From contig NZ_FNAT01000002.1 in assembly GCF_900102015.1 (NCBI RefSeq), forward strand, positions 698,881 to 762,880: 64,000 nucleotides of DNA, given 5' to 3'. This DNA is from Limimaricola pyoseonensis (GTDB lineage Bacteria; Pseudomonadota; Alphaproteobacteria; Rhodobacterales; Rhodobacteraceae). Position numbers and translations under genes: made by a program. The notes under the pieces were generated by a model. The model did no database searches and was not told the DNA's origin. It saw nothing but the letters and a program-made list of their open reading frames with translations. This document shows, one piece after another, positions 27,517 to 36,254 of this stretch (positions are counted from its first letter, which is position 1; each line of letters starts with the position of its first letter).

Positions 27517-28359
27517 ATGGCAGGCAGCGGAACACGGGTCGGGCTGGGGCTGGTCCTTGCCTTGGGTCTTCTGGCGGGCTGCGGCGGCGGCACCACCCGG
27601 CTCGAGCCCGGCGCGCTCGAGGGGCTCTCGGCGGTCGAGATCTTCCAGCAGGGCGAAAAGCGCCTGGCCGACGACCAGCCCGACGACGCGGCGCTCTATT
27701 TCGGCGAGATCGAGCGGCTCTACCCCTATTCCGAATGGGCCAAGCGCGGGCTGATCATGCAGGCCTTCGCCTACCACAAGGACCGCGACTACCCCAACAG
27801 CCGGGCCAGCGCGCAGCGCTATCTCGACTTCTACCCGGCCGACGAGGACGCGGCCTATGCCCAGTACCTGCTGGCGCTGAGCTATTACGACCAGATCGAC
27901 GACGTCGGCCGCGACCAGGGGCTGACCTTCCAGGCGCTGCAGGCGCTGCGCGGCGTGATCGAGGGCTACCCCGAGAGCGAATATGCCGGCCAGGCCAAGC
28001 TGAAGTTCGACCTCGCCTTCGACCATCTCGCCGGCAAGGAGATGGAGATCGGGCGCTACTACCTCAAGCGTGGCCATTACGCCGCCGCGGCGCGCCGGTT
28101 CCGGGTCGTGGTCGAGGAATTCCAGACCACCACACACACGCCCGAGGCGCTGCACCGGCTGGTCGAGGCCTACCTGTCGCTCGGCCTGACCGCCGAGGCG
28201 CAGACCGCCGGCGCGATCCTGGGCTACAACTACCGCGGCACCGACTGGTACCAGGACAGCTACGCGCTCTTGACCGGCGAGGGGCTGGAGGCGCGCGAGA
28301 CCGGCGACAACTGGCTGGCCGCGATCTACCGCCAGATGGTGCGGGGCGAATGGATCTGA
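27517..28359 (+). CDS. bamD: Outer-membrane assembly lipoprotein BamD
   Basis: 280 residues from ATG 27517. It begins with a lipoprotein signal (MAGSGTRVGLGLVLALGLLAGC) whose lipobox cysteine is residue 22. TPR-type helices follow, with the BamD hallmarks ALYFGEIERLYPYSEWAKRGLIMQAFAYHKDRDYPNS and GRYYLKRGHYAAAARRFRVVVEEFQTT. BamD is essential for folding outer-membrane proteins with BamA. An ATG at 27490 is also in frame. TTGCCC and TAGACC before the gene (27400-27426) could be its promoter, but the spacing is short (15 nt). Confidence 0.96.
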   Translation: MAGSGTRVGLGLVLALGLLAGCGGGTTRLEPGALEGLSAVEIFQQGEKRLADDQPDDAALYFGEIERLYPYSEWAKRGLIMQAFAYHKDRDYPNSRASAQRYLDFYPADEDAAYAQYLLALSYYDQIDDVGRDQGLTFQALQALRGVIEGYPESEYAGQAKLKFDLAFDHLAGKEMEIGRYYLKRGHYAAAARRFRVVVEEFQTTTHTPEALHRLVEAYLSLGLTAEAQTAGAILGYNYRGTDWYQDSYALLTGEGLEARETGDNWLAAIYRQMVRGEWI

Positions 28360-28397
28360 GCGCGGAGGCATGACGTTCCGCCACGAGGGGGATTGAT

Positions 28398-30071
28398 ATG
28401 CTGCGCGCGCTCGACATCCGGGACATGCTGATCATCGACCGGCTGGAGCTCGACTTCCAGCCCGGGCTGAACGTGCTCACCGGCGAGACCGGGGCCGGCA
28501 AGTCGATCCTGCTCGACAGCCTCGGCTTCGTGCTGGGCTGGCGCGGCCGGGCCGAGCTGGTCCGCCAGGGCGCCGATCAGGGCGAGGTGACGGCGGTGTT
28601 CGACCTGCCGAAGGACCACGCCGCGCGCACCGTCCTGGCCGAGGCCGGGATCGAGGCGGGCGACGAGCTGATCCTGCGCCGCGTCAACACCGTCTCGGGC
28701 CGCAAGACCGCATGGGTCAACGACCGCCGGGTGTCGGGCGAGGTGCTGCGCGCGCTATCGGACGTCCTGGTCGAACTGCACGGCCAGCACGACGATCGCG
28801 GCCTTCTGGACCCCAAGGGCCACCGGACGATGCTCGACGCCTTCGCCGGGGCCGAGGCCGCCATCGCCGCGACCCGGCAGGCCTGGGCCGGCCGGCGCGA
28901 GGCGCGCAAGATGCTGGCCCGCGCGCAGGAGCAGATCGCCGGCCTCAGGGCCGAGGAGGAATACCTGCGCCACGCCGTGGCCGAGCTCGACACGCTCGAC
29001 CCGCAGCCCGGCGAGGAGGCCGAGCTCGACGCGCTGCGCCGCCGGATGCAGGGCGCCGAGCGGGTGCGCGGCGACATCGCCCGCGCCCATCAGGTGATCG
29101 CGGGCGAGGGCGCCGAGGGGCTGGTGGCCGACGCGATGCGCTGGCTCGACGGCGCGGTGGAGGCGGCCGAGGGCCGGCTCGACGGCCCGATCGAGGCGCT
29201 CACCCGCGCGCTCGATGCGCTGGGCGAGGCCGAGACCGGAATCCGCGACGCGCTCGACGGCATGGAGTTCGACCCGCGCTCGCTCGAGGCGGCCGAGGAG
29301 CGGCTCTTCGCGATCCGCGGGCTGGCGCGCAAGCACGAGGTCATGCCCGACGAGCTGGCGGAGTTCGCCGACGGGCTGCGGCAGCGGCTCAAGGCGCTCG
29401 ATGCCTCCGAGGGCGACATGGCCGATCTCGAGGCCGCGGTGGCCCGGGCGGATGCCGACTACGATGCCGCGGCCGGCGCGTTGCGCGCGCTGCGCATCGA
29501 GGCGGGCGAGCGGCTGTCGCTGGCGATGGCGCGCGAACTGGCGCCGTTGAAGCTCGAGCGGGCGGTGTTCGAGGTCGATCTCGCCGCGGCCGAGCCGGGT
29601 CCGGAGGGGCATGACGAGGTCACCTTCCGCGTCGCGACCAACCCCGGCGCGCCGGCCGGCCCGCTGTCGCGCATCGCTTCGGGCGGTGAGCTGTCGCGCT
29701 TCCTTCTGGCGCTCAAGGTCTGCCTGACCGGCGACAGCGCCGGCCTGACGCTGATCTTCGACGAGATCGATCGCGGCCTCGGCGGGGCGACCGCCAATGC
29801 CGTCGGTCGCCGGCTGGCGCGGCTGGCGGACGGTGCGCAGGTGCTGGTCGTCACCCATTCGCCGCAGGTCGCGGCGCTGGGCGGCCATCACTGGCGGGTC
29901 GAGAAGGCGGTGAGCCGGCGCGACGAGGGCGAGGTCACCATTTCGCGCGTCGTGCCGCTCGACACGGCCGCGCGGATCGACGAGATCGCGCGCATGCTGG
30001 CGGGCGACACCGTGACCGATGCGGCGCGCGGCGCCGCCAAGGTGCTGCTCGAGGGGGCCGACGCCGCCTGA
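28398..30071 (+). CDS. recN: DNA repair protein RecN
   Basis: 557 residues, the normal RecN length. The SMC-like layout is visible: Walker A GETGAGKSI near residue 35, long helical arms, then the signature ASGGELSRFLLALK and Walker B LIFDEIDRGLGG. RecN acts early in double-strand break repair. The ATG follows a purine-rich GAGGGGGAT. In many bacteria recN is SOS-induced, but I see no GTTC-N7-GTTC box in the short gap after bamD, which suggests co-transcription with bamD here. Confidence 0.97.
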   Translation: MLRALDIRDMLIIDRLELDFQPGLNVLTGETGAGKSILLDSLGFVLGWRGRAELVRQGADQGEVTAVFDLPKDHAARTVLAEAGIEAGDELILRRVNTVSGRKTAWVNDRRVSGEVLRALSDVLVELHGQHDDRGLLDPKGHRTMLDAFAGAEAAIAATRQAWAGRREARKMLARAQEQIAGLRAEEEYLRHAVAELDTLDPQPGEEAELDALRRRMQGAERVRGDIARAHQVIAGEGAEGLVADAMRWLDGAVEAAEGRLDGPIEALTRALDALGEAETGIRDALDGMEFDPRSLEAAEERLFAIRGLARKHEVMPDELAEFADGLRQRLKALDASEGDMADLEAAVARADADYDAAAGALRALRIEAGERLSLAMARELAPLKLERAVFEVDLAAAEPGPEGHDEVTFRVATNPGAPAGPLSRIASGGELSRFLLALKVCLTGDSAGLTLIFDEIDRGLGGATANAVGRRLARLADGAQVLVVTHSPQVAALGGHHWRVEKAVSRRDEGEVTISRVVPLDTAARIDEIARMLAGDTVTDAARGAAKVLLEGADAA

Positions 30072-30090
30072 CGGCCCGCCACGCGGCCGT
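30071..30090 (+). terminator. Short hairpin at the end of recN
   Basis: ACGGCC at 30071-30076 pairs with GGCCGT at 30085-30090; ATCTC follows. It is short and without a good T-run. Confidence 0.3.
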
Positions 30091-30444
30091 ATCTCAAGCC
30101 GGAACCTTTCCGTAACGTCATGTGTTTGCTAGGGAGAACGCGGCGCCTTTTGGCCGCCGCTCGCCGCCGTGACGGTCGTCGTCGCGGCGCAGGGCCCGAT
30201 TAGCCGAGGCAAAAAAAATGGCGACGAGTGCAGAACAAGCGAATGCCATCGCTTCGTCGCACGCGTCGCCAAGATGCCGGATCAGCCTCCGGTAGGCGAA
30301 ATAGTGTTGCACCAGGCGGCCACTCACCTCCGCCCGATGCCAATCTCTCCGCTCCGCCGCCCGAGGGCGGGGACAATGTGTCGTATCAATGTCATTTACC
30401 TAACCCCATCGCCGGGGGGCGTCATACCCCAATTAAGGTAAGGT
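30072..30444. other. Intergenic region after recN, no credible protein gene
   Basis: 373 nt. It contains a GC-rich hairpin near 30140-30161, a strong minus-strand intrinsic terminator (30211-30270), and a long-range inverted repeat (TTACCTAA near 30396, TTAAGGTAA near 30434). A 69-codon minus-strand frame overlaps the terminator and is probably not real. The region may encode an sRNA or simply the 3' UTR of the LuxR-type gene. Confidence 0.6.
30211..30270 (-). terminator. Intrinsic terminator with eight T's (minus strand)
   Basis: Nested arms pair 30264-30270 with 30220-30226, 30259-30261 with 30229-30231, and 30249-30254 with 30237-30242. On the minus strand the stem is followed by ATTTTTTTT (A's at 30211-30218). 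It ends a transcript from the right, either the regulator gene at 30445-32208 or a separate small RNA. Confidence 0.75.
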
Positions 30445-32208
30445 CTACGATTTTATCGCGCGGGCGTGTTTCTCCAGTTCGGGCAGCACGTCGCGCCATT
30501 TCAGGAAGAACAGAAGCTGCCCGGCATCGGGGAAGATGCGCCAGTCGATCCACGGGTGATCGTCGCGGAACTCCTCGAGGGTCGCGATCGGCACCTGCGG
30601 ATCCTGAAGGCCGTTGAGCATCTGCACCGGCACCCGTCGCAGCGCGGCGAGGGCGGGCTCCCAGTCATGGCTCTCATGCGCCACGATTTCGCGTGCGAAG
30701 GCGTCCTGCGCGGCATGGTGGTCGTTCACCGTGACTTCCGAGCCGAGCAGCATCGCCTCCCGCACTTCCGGGATCTCGAAGGTGCGGATGTCGGCGGCGC
30801 TGCGGCCGTAGACCGCCTGGACGAAGCCGGGCTTGCCGAGCCGGCGGACCATCGCGAAGCCGGCCTTGACCATGAAGGGCAGAAGCTGCGGCGTGTAGCG
30901 CGCCGAGGCCAGGATGAAGCGATGCCATTTGTGCATCCGCTCGTACTGCTCGGGCCGATGCAGCGGCAGCACGCCCGCGCAGGCGATCAGCGCTGTCATT
31001 CGGCCCGGGTGCCGGGCGTTGAAGGCCATGGCCAGCAGGCTGTCGTCGCCGATGCTGAGCACCGGCAGCGGGCCGCAGCCCAGATGGTCGAGCAGCCGCA
31101 CGAGATCGTCGCACAGGGTGTCGAGATAGGGCACGCCGGCCGGCAGCACGGTCGAGTGGCCGTAGCCCGCGCGCACCGGAACGATGATCCTGAGGCCGCG
31201 GCGGCGCGCCTCGGCCTCCGCCGGCGCGGGCCAGAGCACCAGCCCGAGATTGAGCGGCAGGTACAGGCAGTCGCGCCCCGCCGGGTCGCCGAGGATCAGG
31301 TAGTCGAGGCGCCGCCCGTCGGGCAGTTTCAGCGTCTGGAAGGGCTGCGCGACGGGATCGCGCTCCGCCGGCCGCTTGGCGAGGCCGGGTTGCGCCATCT
31401 CCATGCTCGACAGGGTCAGCCGCACCAGCTCGGTCTGGCTGCGGGTCTCGGTCTTGCTCAGGATCGCCTTGAGCTGGGCGCGCACGGTGGCGAGGCTGCG
31501 GCCGCGCCCGTCGGCGATCTCGGGCAGGCTGAGCCCCTCGGCGAGCCCCCGCAGGATCTGGCTTTCGGCATGGGTCAGGCCGAAGGCCTCGCGCAGCAGC
31601 GCCGAGAACCCCTCGGGCCAGCCCAGCTCGGAGGTGACCGCCAGCACATAGGCCTCGCCGTCGCGCGGCCGGATCAGCCGCAGGTGGAACATGATCAGCC
31701 GGTCGCTGTGCCGCGCGCGGTTGCGCAGCACCACCGGATCGCCCGCCGGCCCCGCCATGAGCTGTTCGACGCAGCGCGACAGCGACACGGTGTCGGCCTC
31801 GGCCAGCGCGAGGTCGCCGATCCGGGCGTCGGGCGTGATGCCGAAGGCGCGCGTCGCGGCCGGGTTGCAATGGCTGACCGTGAGACGGGGCGTGACGGCG
31901 AAGGCGGCGGCATGGCCCAGCCGGCCGAGCATCGCCTCGGGCGTGTCGGCGCCTTCGCCGGCCAGCGCGCGTTCCAGCACCTGGTCGGCGCGCTGCACAT
32001 GGCCGTCGAACTGGCCCAGCCCGGTGCCGGCCCGGCGCAGGGGGCCCATCACCGCCTCCCAGTGGTCGAGCATCTCCTCGAAGCGCGTGGGATCCATCGC
32101 GACCTCGTAGATGCGGTCGATCACGGTCAGCGGGTCGGATGCCGGAAAGCCGTGCCGCTCTTGTGCCCGATGCTGCGCCAGGCGACGCGCCGCCATTTCC
32201 GTCATCAT
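30445..32208 (-). CDS. PAS-like / LuxR-type HTH / degenerate alpha-beta hydrolase fusion regulator
   Basis: 587 residues from ATG 32208. Residues ~95-195 resemble a PAS-like sensor (FAVTPRLTVSHCNPAATRAFGI). Residues ~208-268 form a LuxR-type HTH (FGLTHAESQILRGLAEGLSLPEIADGRGRSLATVRAQLKAIL). Residues ~290-587 look like an alpha/beta-hydrolase fold. The hydrolase part looks inactive: the nucleophile elbow is G387-D-D-S-L with Asp instead of Ser, and the expected catalytic His is Gln (DAGQLLFF, Q564), while the acid D536 is kept. I infer that it serves as a ligand sensor joined to DNA binding. The protein is predicted cytoplasmic. The frame extends upstream of 32208, but that part overlaps the divergent channel gene and has no domain character. 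Confidence 0.82.
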   Translation of the reverse strand: MMTEMAARRLAQHRAQERHGFPASDPLTVIDRIYEVAMDPTRFEEMLDHWEAVMGPLRRAGTGLGQFDGHVQRADQVLERALAGEGADTPEAMLGRLGHAAAFAVTPRLTVSHCNPAATRAFGITPDARIGDLALAEADTVSLSRCVEQLMAGPAGDPVVLRNRARHSDRLIMFHLRLIRPRDGEAYVLAVTSELGWPEGFSALLREAFGLTHAESQILRGLAEGLSLPEIADGRGRSLATVRAQLKAILSKTETRSQTELVRLTLSSMEMAQPGLAKRPAERDPVAQPFQTLKLPDGRRLDYLILGDPAGRDCLYLPLNLGLVLWPAPAEAEARRRGLRIIVPVRAGYGHSTVLPAGVPYLDTLCDDLVRLLDHLGCGPLPVLSIGDDSLLAMAFNARHPGRMTALIACAGVLPLHRPEQYERMHKWHRFILASARYTPQLLPFMVKAGFAMVRRLGKPGFVQAVYGRSAADIRTFEIPEVREAMLLGSEVTVNDHHAAQDAFAREIVAHESHDWEPALAALRRVPVQMLNGLQDPQVPIATLEEFRDDHPWIDWRIFPDAGQLLFFLKWRDVLPELEKHARAIKS

Positions 32209-32332
32209 TGTCCCGCATTTGCACGACCCGCCGGTTGCGGGTCTGACCTTATCCTGCCCGCTTGGCGGCGGCGCTTCAACCGGCGGCCGAACTGTCCTAA
32301 ACAGGCCGCGGAGAACCGGAGAGCGGAGAAGG

Positions 32333-34042
32333 ATGCTGTCAGGCGAGACGGACCCGGCGGAGCCTGCATCGCGGGAGAAGATCCCCGCACCGGCACGCTG
32401 GCGCGCGAAGTGTCGCAGCGCCTGGGCGCTGATCCGCAAGCAGGGCCCGAGCGAGATCCAGTTCTGGTTCATCGCCCTGATGCTGGGCGGGGCGGCCGGG
32501 CTGGCCGCGATCGCCTTCCGCGCCGGGATCGAATGGCTGCAGGCGATGCTCTACGACACCGACGACGTGGCGATGCTGCACAGCTTCGCGGCCTCGCTGC
32601 CATGGTACTGGCTGGTGGCGGTGCCGGCGCTGGGCGGGCTCACGGTCGGGCTGCTGCTCGACCGCTTCACCGAGGATGCGCGGGTGCGTTCGGTCGCCGA
32701 GGTGATCGAGGGCGCGGCGCTGCGCGAGGGGCGGGTCGAGCGCAAGCGCGGGCTCGTCTCGGCGCTGGCCTCGATGATCACCCTCTCGACCGGCGGCTCG
32801 ACGGGCCGCGAAGGGCCGGTGGTGCATCTCGCCTCGGTCTTTGCCACCTATGTCTCGGGCTGGATCCGCGCCGACGGCATCACCGGGCGCGACCTGCTGG
32901 GCTGCGCCGTCGCGGCGGCCGTCTCGGCAAGCTTCAACGCGCCGATCGCCGGGGCGCTCTTCGCGCTCGAGGTGGTGCTGCGGCACTTCGCGGTGCACGC
33001 CTTCGCGCCGATCGTCATCGCCTCGGTCGCGGGCACCGTGCTCAGCCGGCTGATCTGGGGCGACGTGACCGAGTTCGTGCTGCCGCAGAAGAGCAACCTC
33101 GCCTTCTATGTCGAGCTGCCGGCCTTCCTGCTCCTGGGGCTTCTGTGCGGCCTCGTGGCGGTGGTGCTGATGCGCGCCATCTTCTGGTCCGACGATCTGG
33201 CCAACCGGGTGCAGGCGCGCCTCGGCTGGCCGCGCTGGATGCGCCCGACGGTGACGGGCCTGATGCTGGGCGTGATCGCCATCTGGTTCCCGCACATCAT
33301 CGGCGTCGGTTACGAGACGACCTCGGCGGCGCTGCAGGGCCGGATCGCCTTCGACCTCGCGGTGATCTTCGTCGTGGTCAAGGTGGCGGCGGTGGCGATC
33401 ACCATGGCCGGGCGGATGGGCGGCGGCGTGTTCTCGCCCTCTCTGATGGTGGGCGCGCTGACCGGGCTCGCCTTCGGCACCATCGCCACCGGCCTCGCCC
33501 CGGAGTTCTCGGGCGAGGGCACGCTCTACGCGCTGGCGGGCATGGGCGCGGTCGCCGCCGCCGTGCTCGGCGCGCCGATCTCGACCACGCTGATCGTGTT
33601 CGAGCTGACCGGGGACTGGCAGACCGGCCTCGCGGTGATGGTGGCGGTGTCGCTCGCCTCGGCGCTGGCCTCGCGGCTGGTGCACCGGTCGTTCTTCCTC
33701 ACCCAGCTCGAGCGGCGCGGCGTGCATCTCGCCGCCGGGCCGCAGGCCTGGCTGCTCGGCACGATCCGGGCCGAGACGGTGATGCGCGCGATCGGCGCGC
33801 CGCGGGCCGCGCCCGAAGAGGCGCTGCGGCAGATGATGAAGGAGGGGGTGTTCCTGCAGTCCGGAGCGACGCTGGAAGACGCGATGCCGCTGTTCGAGGC
33901 GACCGGGGCCAGCTTCATCCCGGTGGTGCGCTTCGGGCGCGACGATGCCGAGCCGGAGCTGTGGGGGGCGCTGTTCCAGGTGGACGCGCTGCGGGCGATG
34001 AACCGGGCGCTGTCGCGGATGGCGGCCGAGGAGCATTCCTAG
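32333..34042 (+). CDS. ClC-family chloride channel or transporter
   Basis: 569 residues from ATG 32333, preceded by GGAGAAGG. There are about ten to twelve hydrophobic segments with the ClC motifs GGSTGREGPVVHLAS (158-162 GREGP, containing the gating glutamate E160), ASFNAPIAGALFALEVVL and GGGVFSPSLMVGALTG, and then APISTTLIVFELTGDW. The C-terminal ~100 residues resemble a CBS-domain region. Family members are Cl-/H+ exchangers or channels in the inner membrane, often used in acid resistance. It is divergent from the LuxR-type fusion gene, which could regulate it. Confidence 0.93.
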   Translation: MLSGETDPAEPASREKIPAPARWRAKCRSAWALIRKQGPSEIQFWFIALMLGGAAGLAAIAFRAGIEWLQAMLYDTDDVAMLHSFAASLPWYWLVAVPALGGLTVGLLLDRFTEDARVRSVAEVIEGAALREGRVERKRGLVSALASMITLSTGGSTGREGPVVHLASVFATYVSGWIRADGITGRDLLGCAVAAAVSASFNAPIAGALFALEVVLRHFAVHAFAPIVIASVAGTVLSRLIWGDVTEFVLPQKSNLAFYVELPAFLLLGLLCGLVAVVLMRAIFWSDDLANRVQARLGWPRWMRPTVTGLMLGVIAIWFPHIIGVGYETTSAALQGRIAFDLAVIFVVVKVAAVAITMAGRMGGGVFSPSLMVGALTGLAFGTIATGLAPEFSGEGTLYALAGMGAVAAAVLGAPISTTLIVFELTGDWQTGLAVMVAVSLASALASRLVHRSFFLTQLERRGVHLAAGPQAWLLGTIRAETVMRAIGAPRAAPEEALRQMMKEGVFLQSGATLEDAMPLFEATGASFIPVVRFGRDDAEPELWGALFQVDALRAMNRALSRMAAEEHS

Positions 34043-34068
34043 GCCGCCGTTCGGGATGGGGCAGGCGC

Positions 34069-34410
34069 TCAGACCTGCTCGATCGCGACCTTGTTCTTGT
34101 AGAAGGCGAGGCAGTCCTTGATCTGCTCGACCCCGGCCTTCGGCGCCTCGTAGGACCAGACGGCGTCCTCGATCGCACCGCTCTTGGCGATGATGTTGAA
34201 GTAGTTCGCATCCCCCTTCCACGGGCAGTGCGAGCGCGTGCTCGACGGCTCGAGGAAGGCCATCGCGATGTCCTCGCGCGGGAAGTAGATCACCGGCGGG
34301 TAGTCTCCTTCGATCAGCTCCAGCGCGCGGCTGCTCTCGCCGAGGACGGCGCCCCCGGCGCGCACCACCCAGGTCCCCTCGGCGGGGCGGATCGTGATGT
34401 GATCGCTCAT
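34069..34410 (-). CDS. DUF427 family protein
   Basis: 113 residues from ATG 34410 (MSDHITIRPAEGTWVVRAGG); an ATG nine codons upstream is in frame. The DUF427 core is clear: VIYFPREDIAMAFLEPSSTRSHCPWKGDANYFNI, with VWSYEAPKAGVEQIKDCLAFYKNKV at the end. The family is small, soluble and of unknown function. The start lies 24 nt after the stop of the M24 peptidase gene, so it is the last gene of a minus-strand operon with cobT. Confidence 0.92.
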   Translation of the reverse strand: MSDHITIRPAEGTWVVRAGGAVLGESSRALELIEGDYPPVIYFPREDIAMAFLEPSSTRSHCPWKGDANYFNIIAKSGAIEDAVWSYEAPKAGVEQIKDCLAFYKNKVAIEQV

Positions 34411-34433
34411 GTTCTCGTTGCTCCCTAGGATGG

Positions 34434-36254
34434 TCACGCGCGCAGCGGGGCGCAGGCGGCCTCGAGCCAGTCCCGCGCCGCGCCGTCGAGACGCGGACCG
34501 ATCTTGTCGAATGTAGCGGCGTGGTAGGCGTCGATCCAGTCCAGCTCGGCGCGCGACAGCATTTCCGTGACGACAAGCCGGCGGTCGATCGGCACCCAGG
34601 TCAGCGTCTCGAAATCGAGCATCTCGCGGTCGTCGGCGCCGGGCAGGGCCGGGGCCTCGCGGGTGACGATCAGGTTCTCGATGCGGATGCCGAAGGCGCC
34701 CTCGCGGTAGTAGCCCGGCTCGTTCGACAGGATCATGCCCGGCTCGATCACCGTGCCCGCGCCCTTGGAGATGCGCTGCGGGCCTTCATGCACCGACAGG
34801 TAGGCGCCGACGCCGTGGCCGGTGCCGTGATCGTAGTCGAGCCCGGCCAGCCAGAGCGGGTAGCGCGCCAGCGCGTCGAGGTCGCGCCCGGCGAGCCCCT
34901 TGGGAAAGCGCGCCCGGCTGAGCGCGATCATGCCCTGCAGCACGCGGGTGTAGCATTCGCGCGCATCCGCGGGCGGCGTGCCGATCGCCATCGTGCGGGT
35001 GATGTCGGTCGTGCCGTCGAGATACTGGCCGCCCGAATCGACCAGCAGCAGCTCGCCCGGCTTCACTTCGCGGTCGCTGTCCTCGGTCACGCGGTAATGG
35101 GTGATCGCGCCGTTGGGGCCGGCGCCGGCGATGGTCTCGAAGCTGATGCCGCGCAGCTCGCCGGTTTCGCGCCGAAACCCTTCGAGCGCCTTCACCACGC
35201 CGATCTCGGTCAGCTTGTGGCCGCCCGAGGCCAGCTTCTCGGCCTCGTCGTCGAGCCAGTGCAGGAAGCGGCAGACGGCGGTGGCGTCGCGCAGATGGGC
35301 TGCGCGCGCGCCCGCGATCTCGGCCGCGTTCTTGCGCGCCTTGGGCAGCACGCAGGGGTCCTCGGCCTCGGCGATGGCGATGTCCCAGTCCTTCAGCGTC
35401 GTCTCGACGATCGCCGGCGCGGAGTTCGGGTCAACCCGGACCGGGCCGGGCAGCTGCCCCAGCGCGCCGAGGAAGGCGTCGATGTCGAGCACGTCGACCT
35501 CCGCGCCGAGATACTCGCGCAGCTCGTCCGCCTTGCCCTTCGGGCAGAACAGCTCGGTGCGGCCGGCGTCGTCGATGATCGCGAAGCTCAGCGGCACCGG
35601 GGTCGAGGGCACGTCGTCGCCGCGGATGTTGAGAAGCCATGCGATCGAGTCGGGCAGGGTGAGCACGGCGCAGCGCTGGCCGGCCTCGCGCAGCCTAGCG
35701 GCGATCTCGGCGCGCTTCTCGGCATGGCTCTTGCCGGCGAACTCGTCGGGCCAGGCGATGAAGGGCGCGGGCGGCGGGGCCGGGCGGTCCTCCCAGATGG
35801 CGTCCACGAGGTTGTCGCAGGGCTTGAGGCCGATCCCCTTGGGGTGCAGCTTGCCGTGCAGCTCGCGGATCTCCTCGGGGGTGTGCAGCCAGGCGTCGTA
35901 GCCCACCGTGCCGCCCTCGGGCAGGTTGGCCACCAACCAGTCGGCGAGCCGGGTGCCGGGCCAGTCCACCGCGGTGAACTCGGGCGCGACCTGGGCCTTG
36001 ATCTGGATCTTGTAGCGGCCGTCGATGAAGACGCCCGCCTTGTCGGCGAGGATCGCGGCGAAGCCGGCCGAGCCGGTGAAGCCGGTGAGCCAGGCGAGCC
36101 GCTCGTCGCGGGCGCGGACGTTCTCGCCGCGCCAGGTGTCGCCGCGCGGCACGATCCAGCCGTCGAGCTGCTCCGTGGCCATGCGCTCGCGCAGCTTGGC
36201 CAGGCGGGGCGGCCCCTGTTCGGGGCGGGCGGTGGTGGCGAAGTTCTGGTACAT
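34434..36254 (-). CDS. M24B aminopeptidase P family (Xaa-Pro aminopeptidase)
   Basis: 606 residues, the long form of aminopeptidase P with two creatinase-like N-terminal domains and a C-terminal pita-bread metalloprotease. Metal ligands are visible in LLLVDSGGQYLDGTTDITRT (two Asp), GTGHGVGAYLSVHEGP (His), MILSNEPGYY (Glu) and IENLIV (Glu). It removes an N-terminal residue before proline; there is no signal peptide, so it is cytoplasmic. The ATG overlaps the cobT stop by one base (TGATG), showing translational coupling. Confidence 0.95.
   Translation of the reverse strand: MYQNFATTARPEQGPPRLAKLRERMATEQLDGWIVPRGDTWRGENVRARDERLAWLTGFTGSAGFAAILADKAGVFIDGRYKIQIKAQVAPEFTAVDWPGTRLADWLVANLPEGGTVGYDAWLHTPEEIRELHGKLHPKGIGLKPCDNLVDAIWEDRPAPPPAPFIAWPDEFAGKSHAEKRAEIAARLREAGQRCAVLTLPDSIAWLLNIRGDDVPSTPVPLSFAIIDDAGRTELFCPKGKADELREYLGAEVDVLDIDAFLGALGQLPGPVRVDPNSAPAIVETTLKDWDIAIAEAEDPCVLPKARKNAAEIAGARAAHLRDATAVCRFLHWLDDEAEKLASGGHKLTEIGVVKALEGFRRETGELRGISFETIAGAGPNGAITHYRVTEDSDREVKPGELLLVDSGGQYLDGTTDITRTMAIGTPPADARECYTRVLQGMIALSRARFPKGLAGRDLDALARYPLWLAGLDYDHGTGHGVGAYLSVHEGPQRISKGAGTVIEPGMILSNEPGYYREGAFGIRIENLIVTREAPALPGADDREMLDFETLTWVPIDRRLVVTEMLSRAELDWIDAYHAATFDKIGPRLDGAARDWLEAACAPLRA

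Noticed and set aside
30118..30327. 69-residue minus-strand protein after recN
   Set aside because: The only start is a GTG with its GGAG too close, and the frame runs through the intrinsic terminator; coding signal is weak.
32209..32472. 88-residue N-terminal extension of the LuxR-type fusion
   Set aside because: It overlaps the start of the divergent ClC gene and has no domain character; ATG 32208 is a better start.
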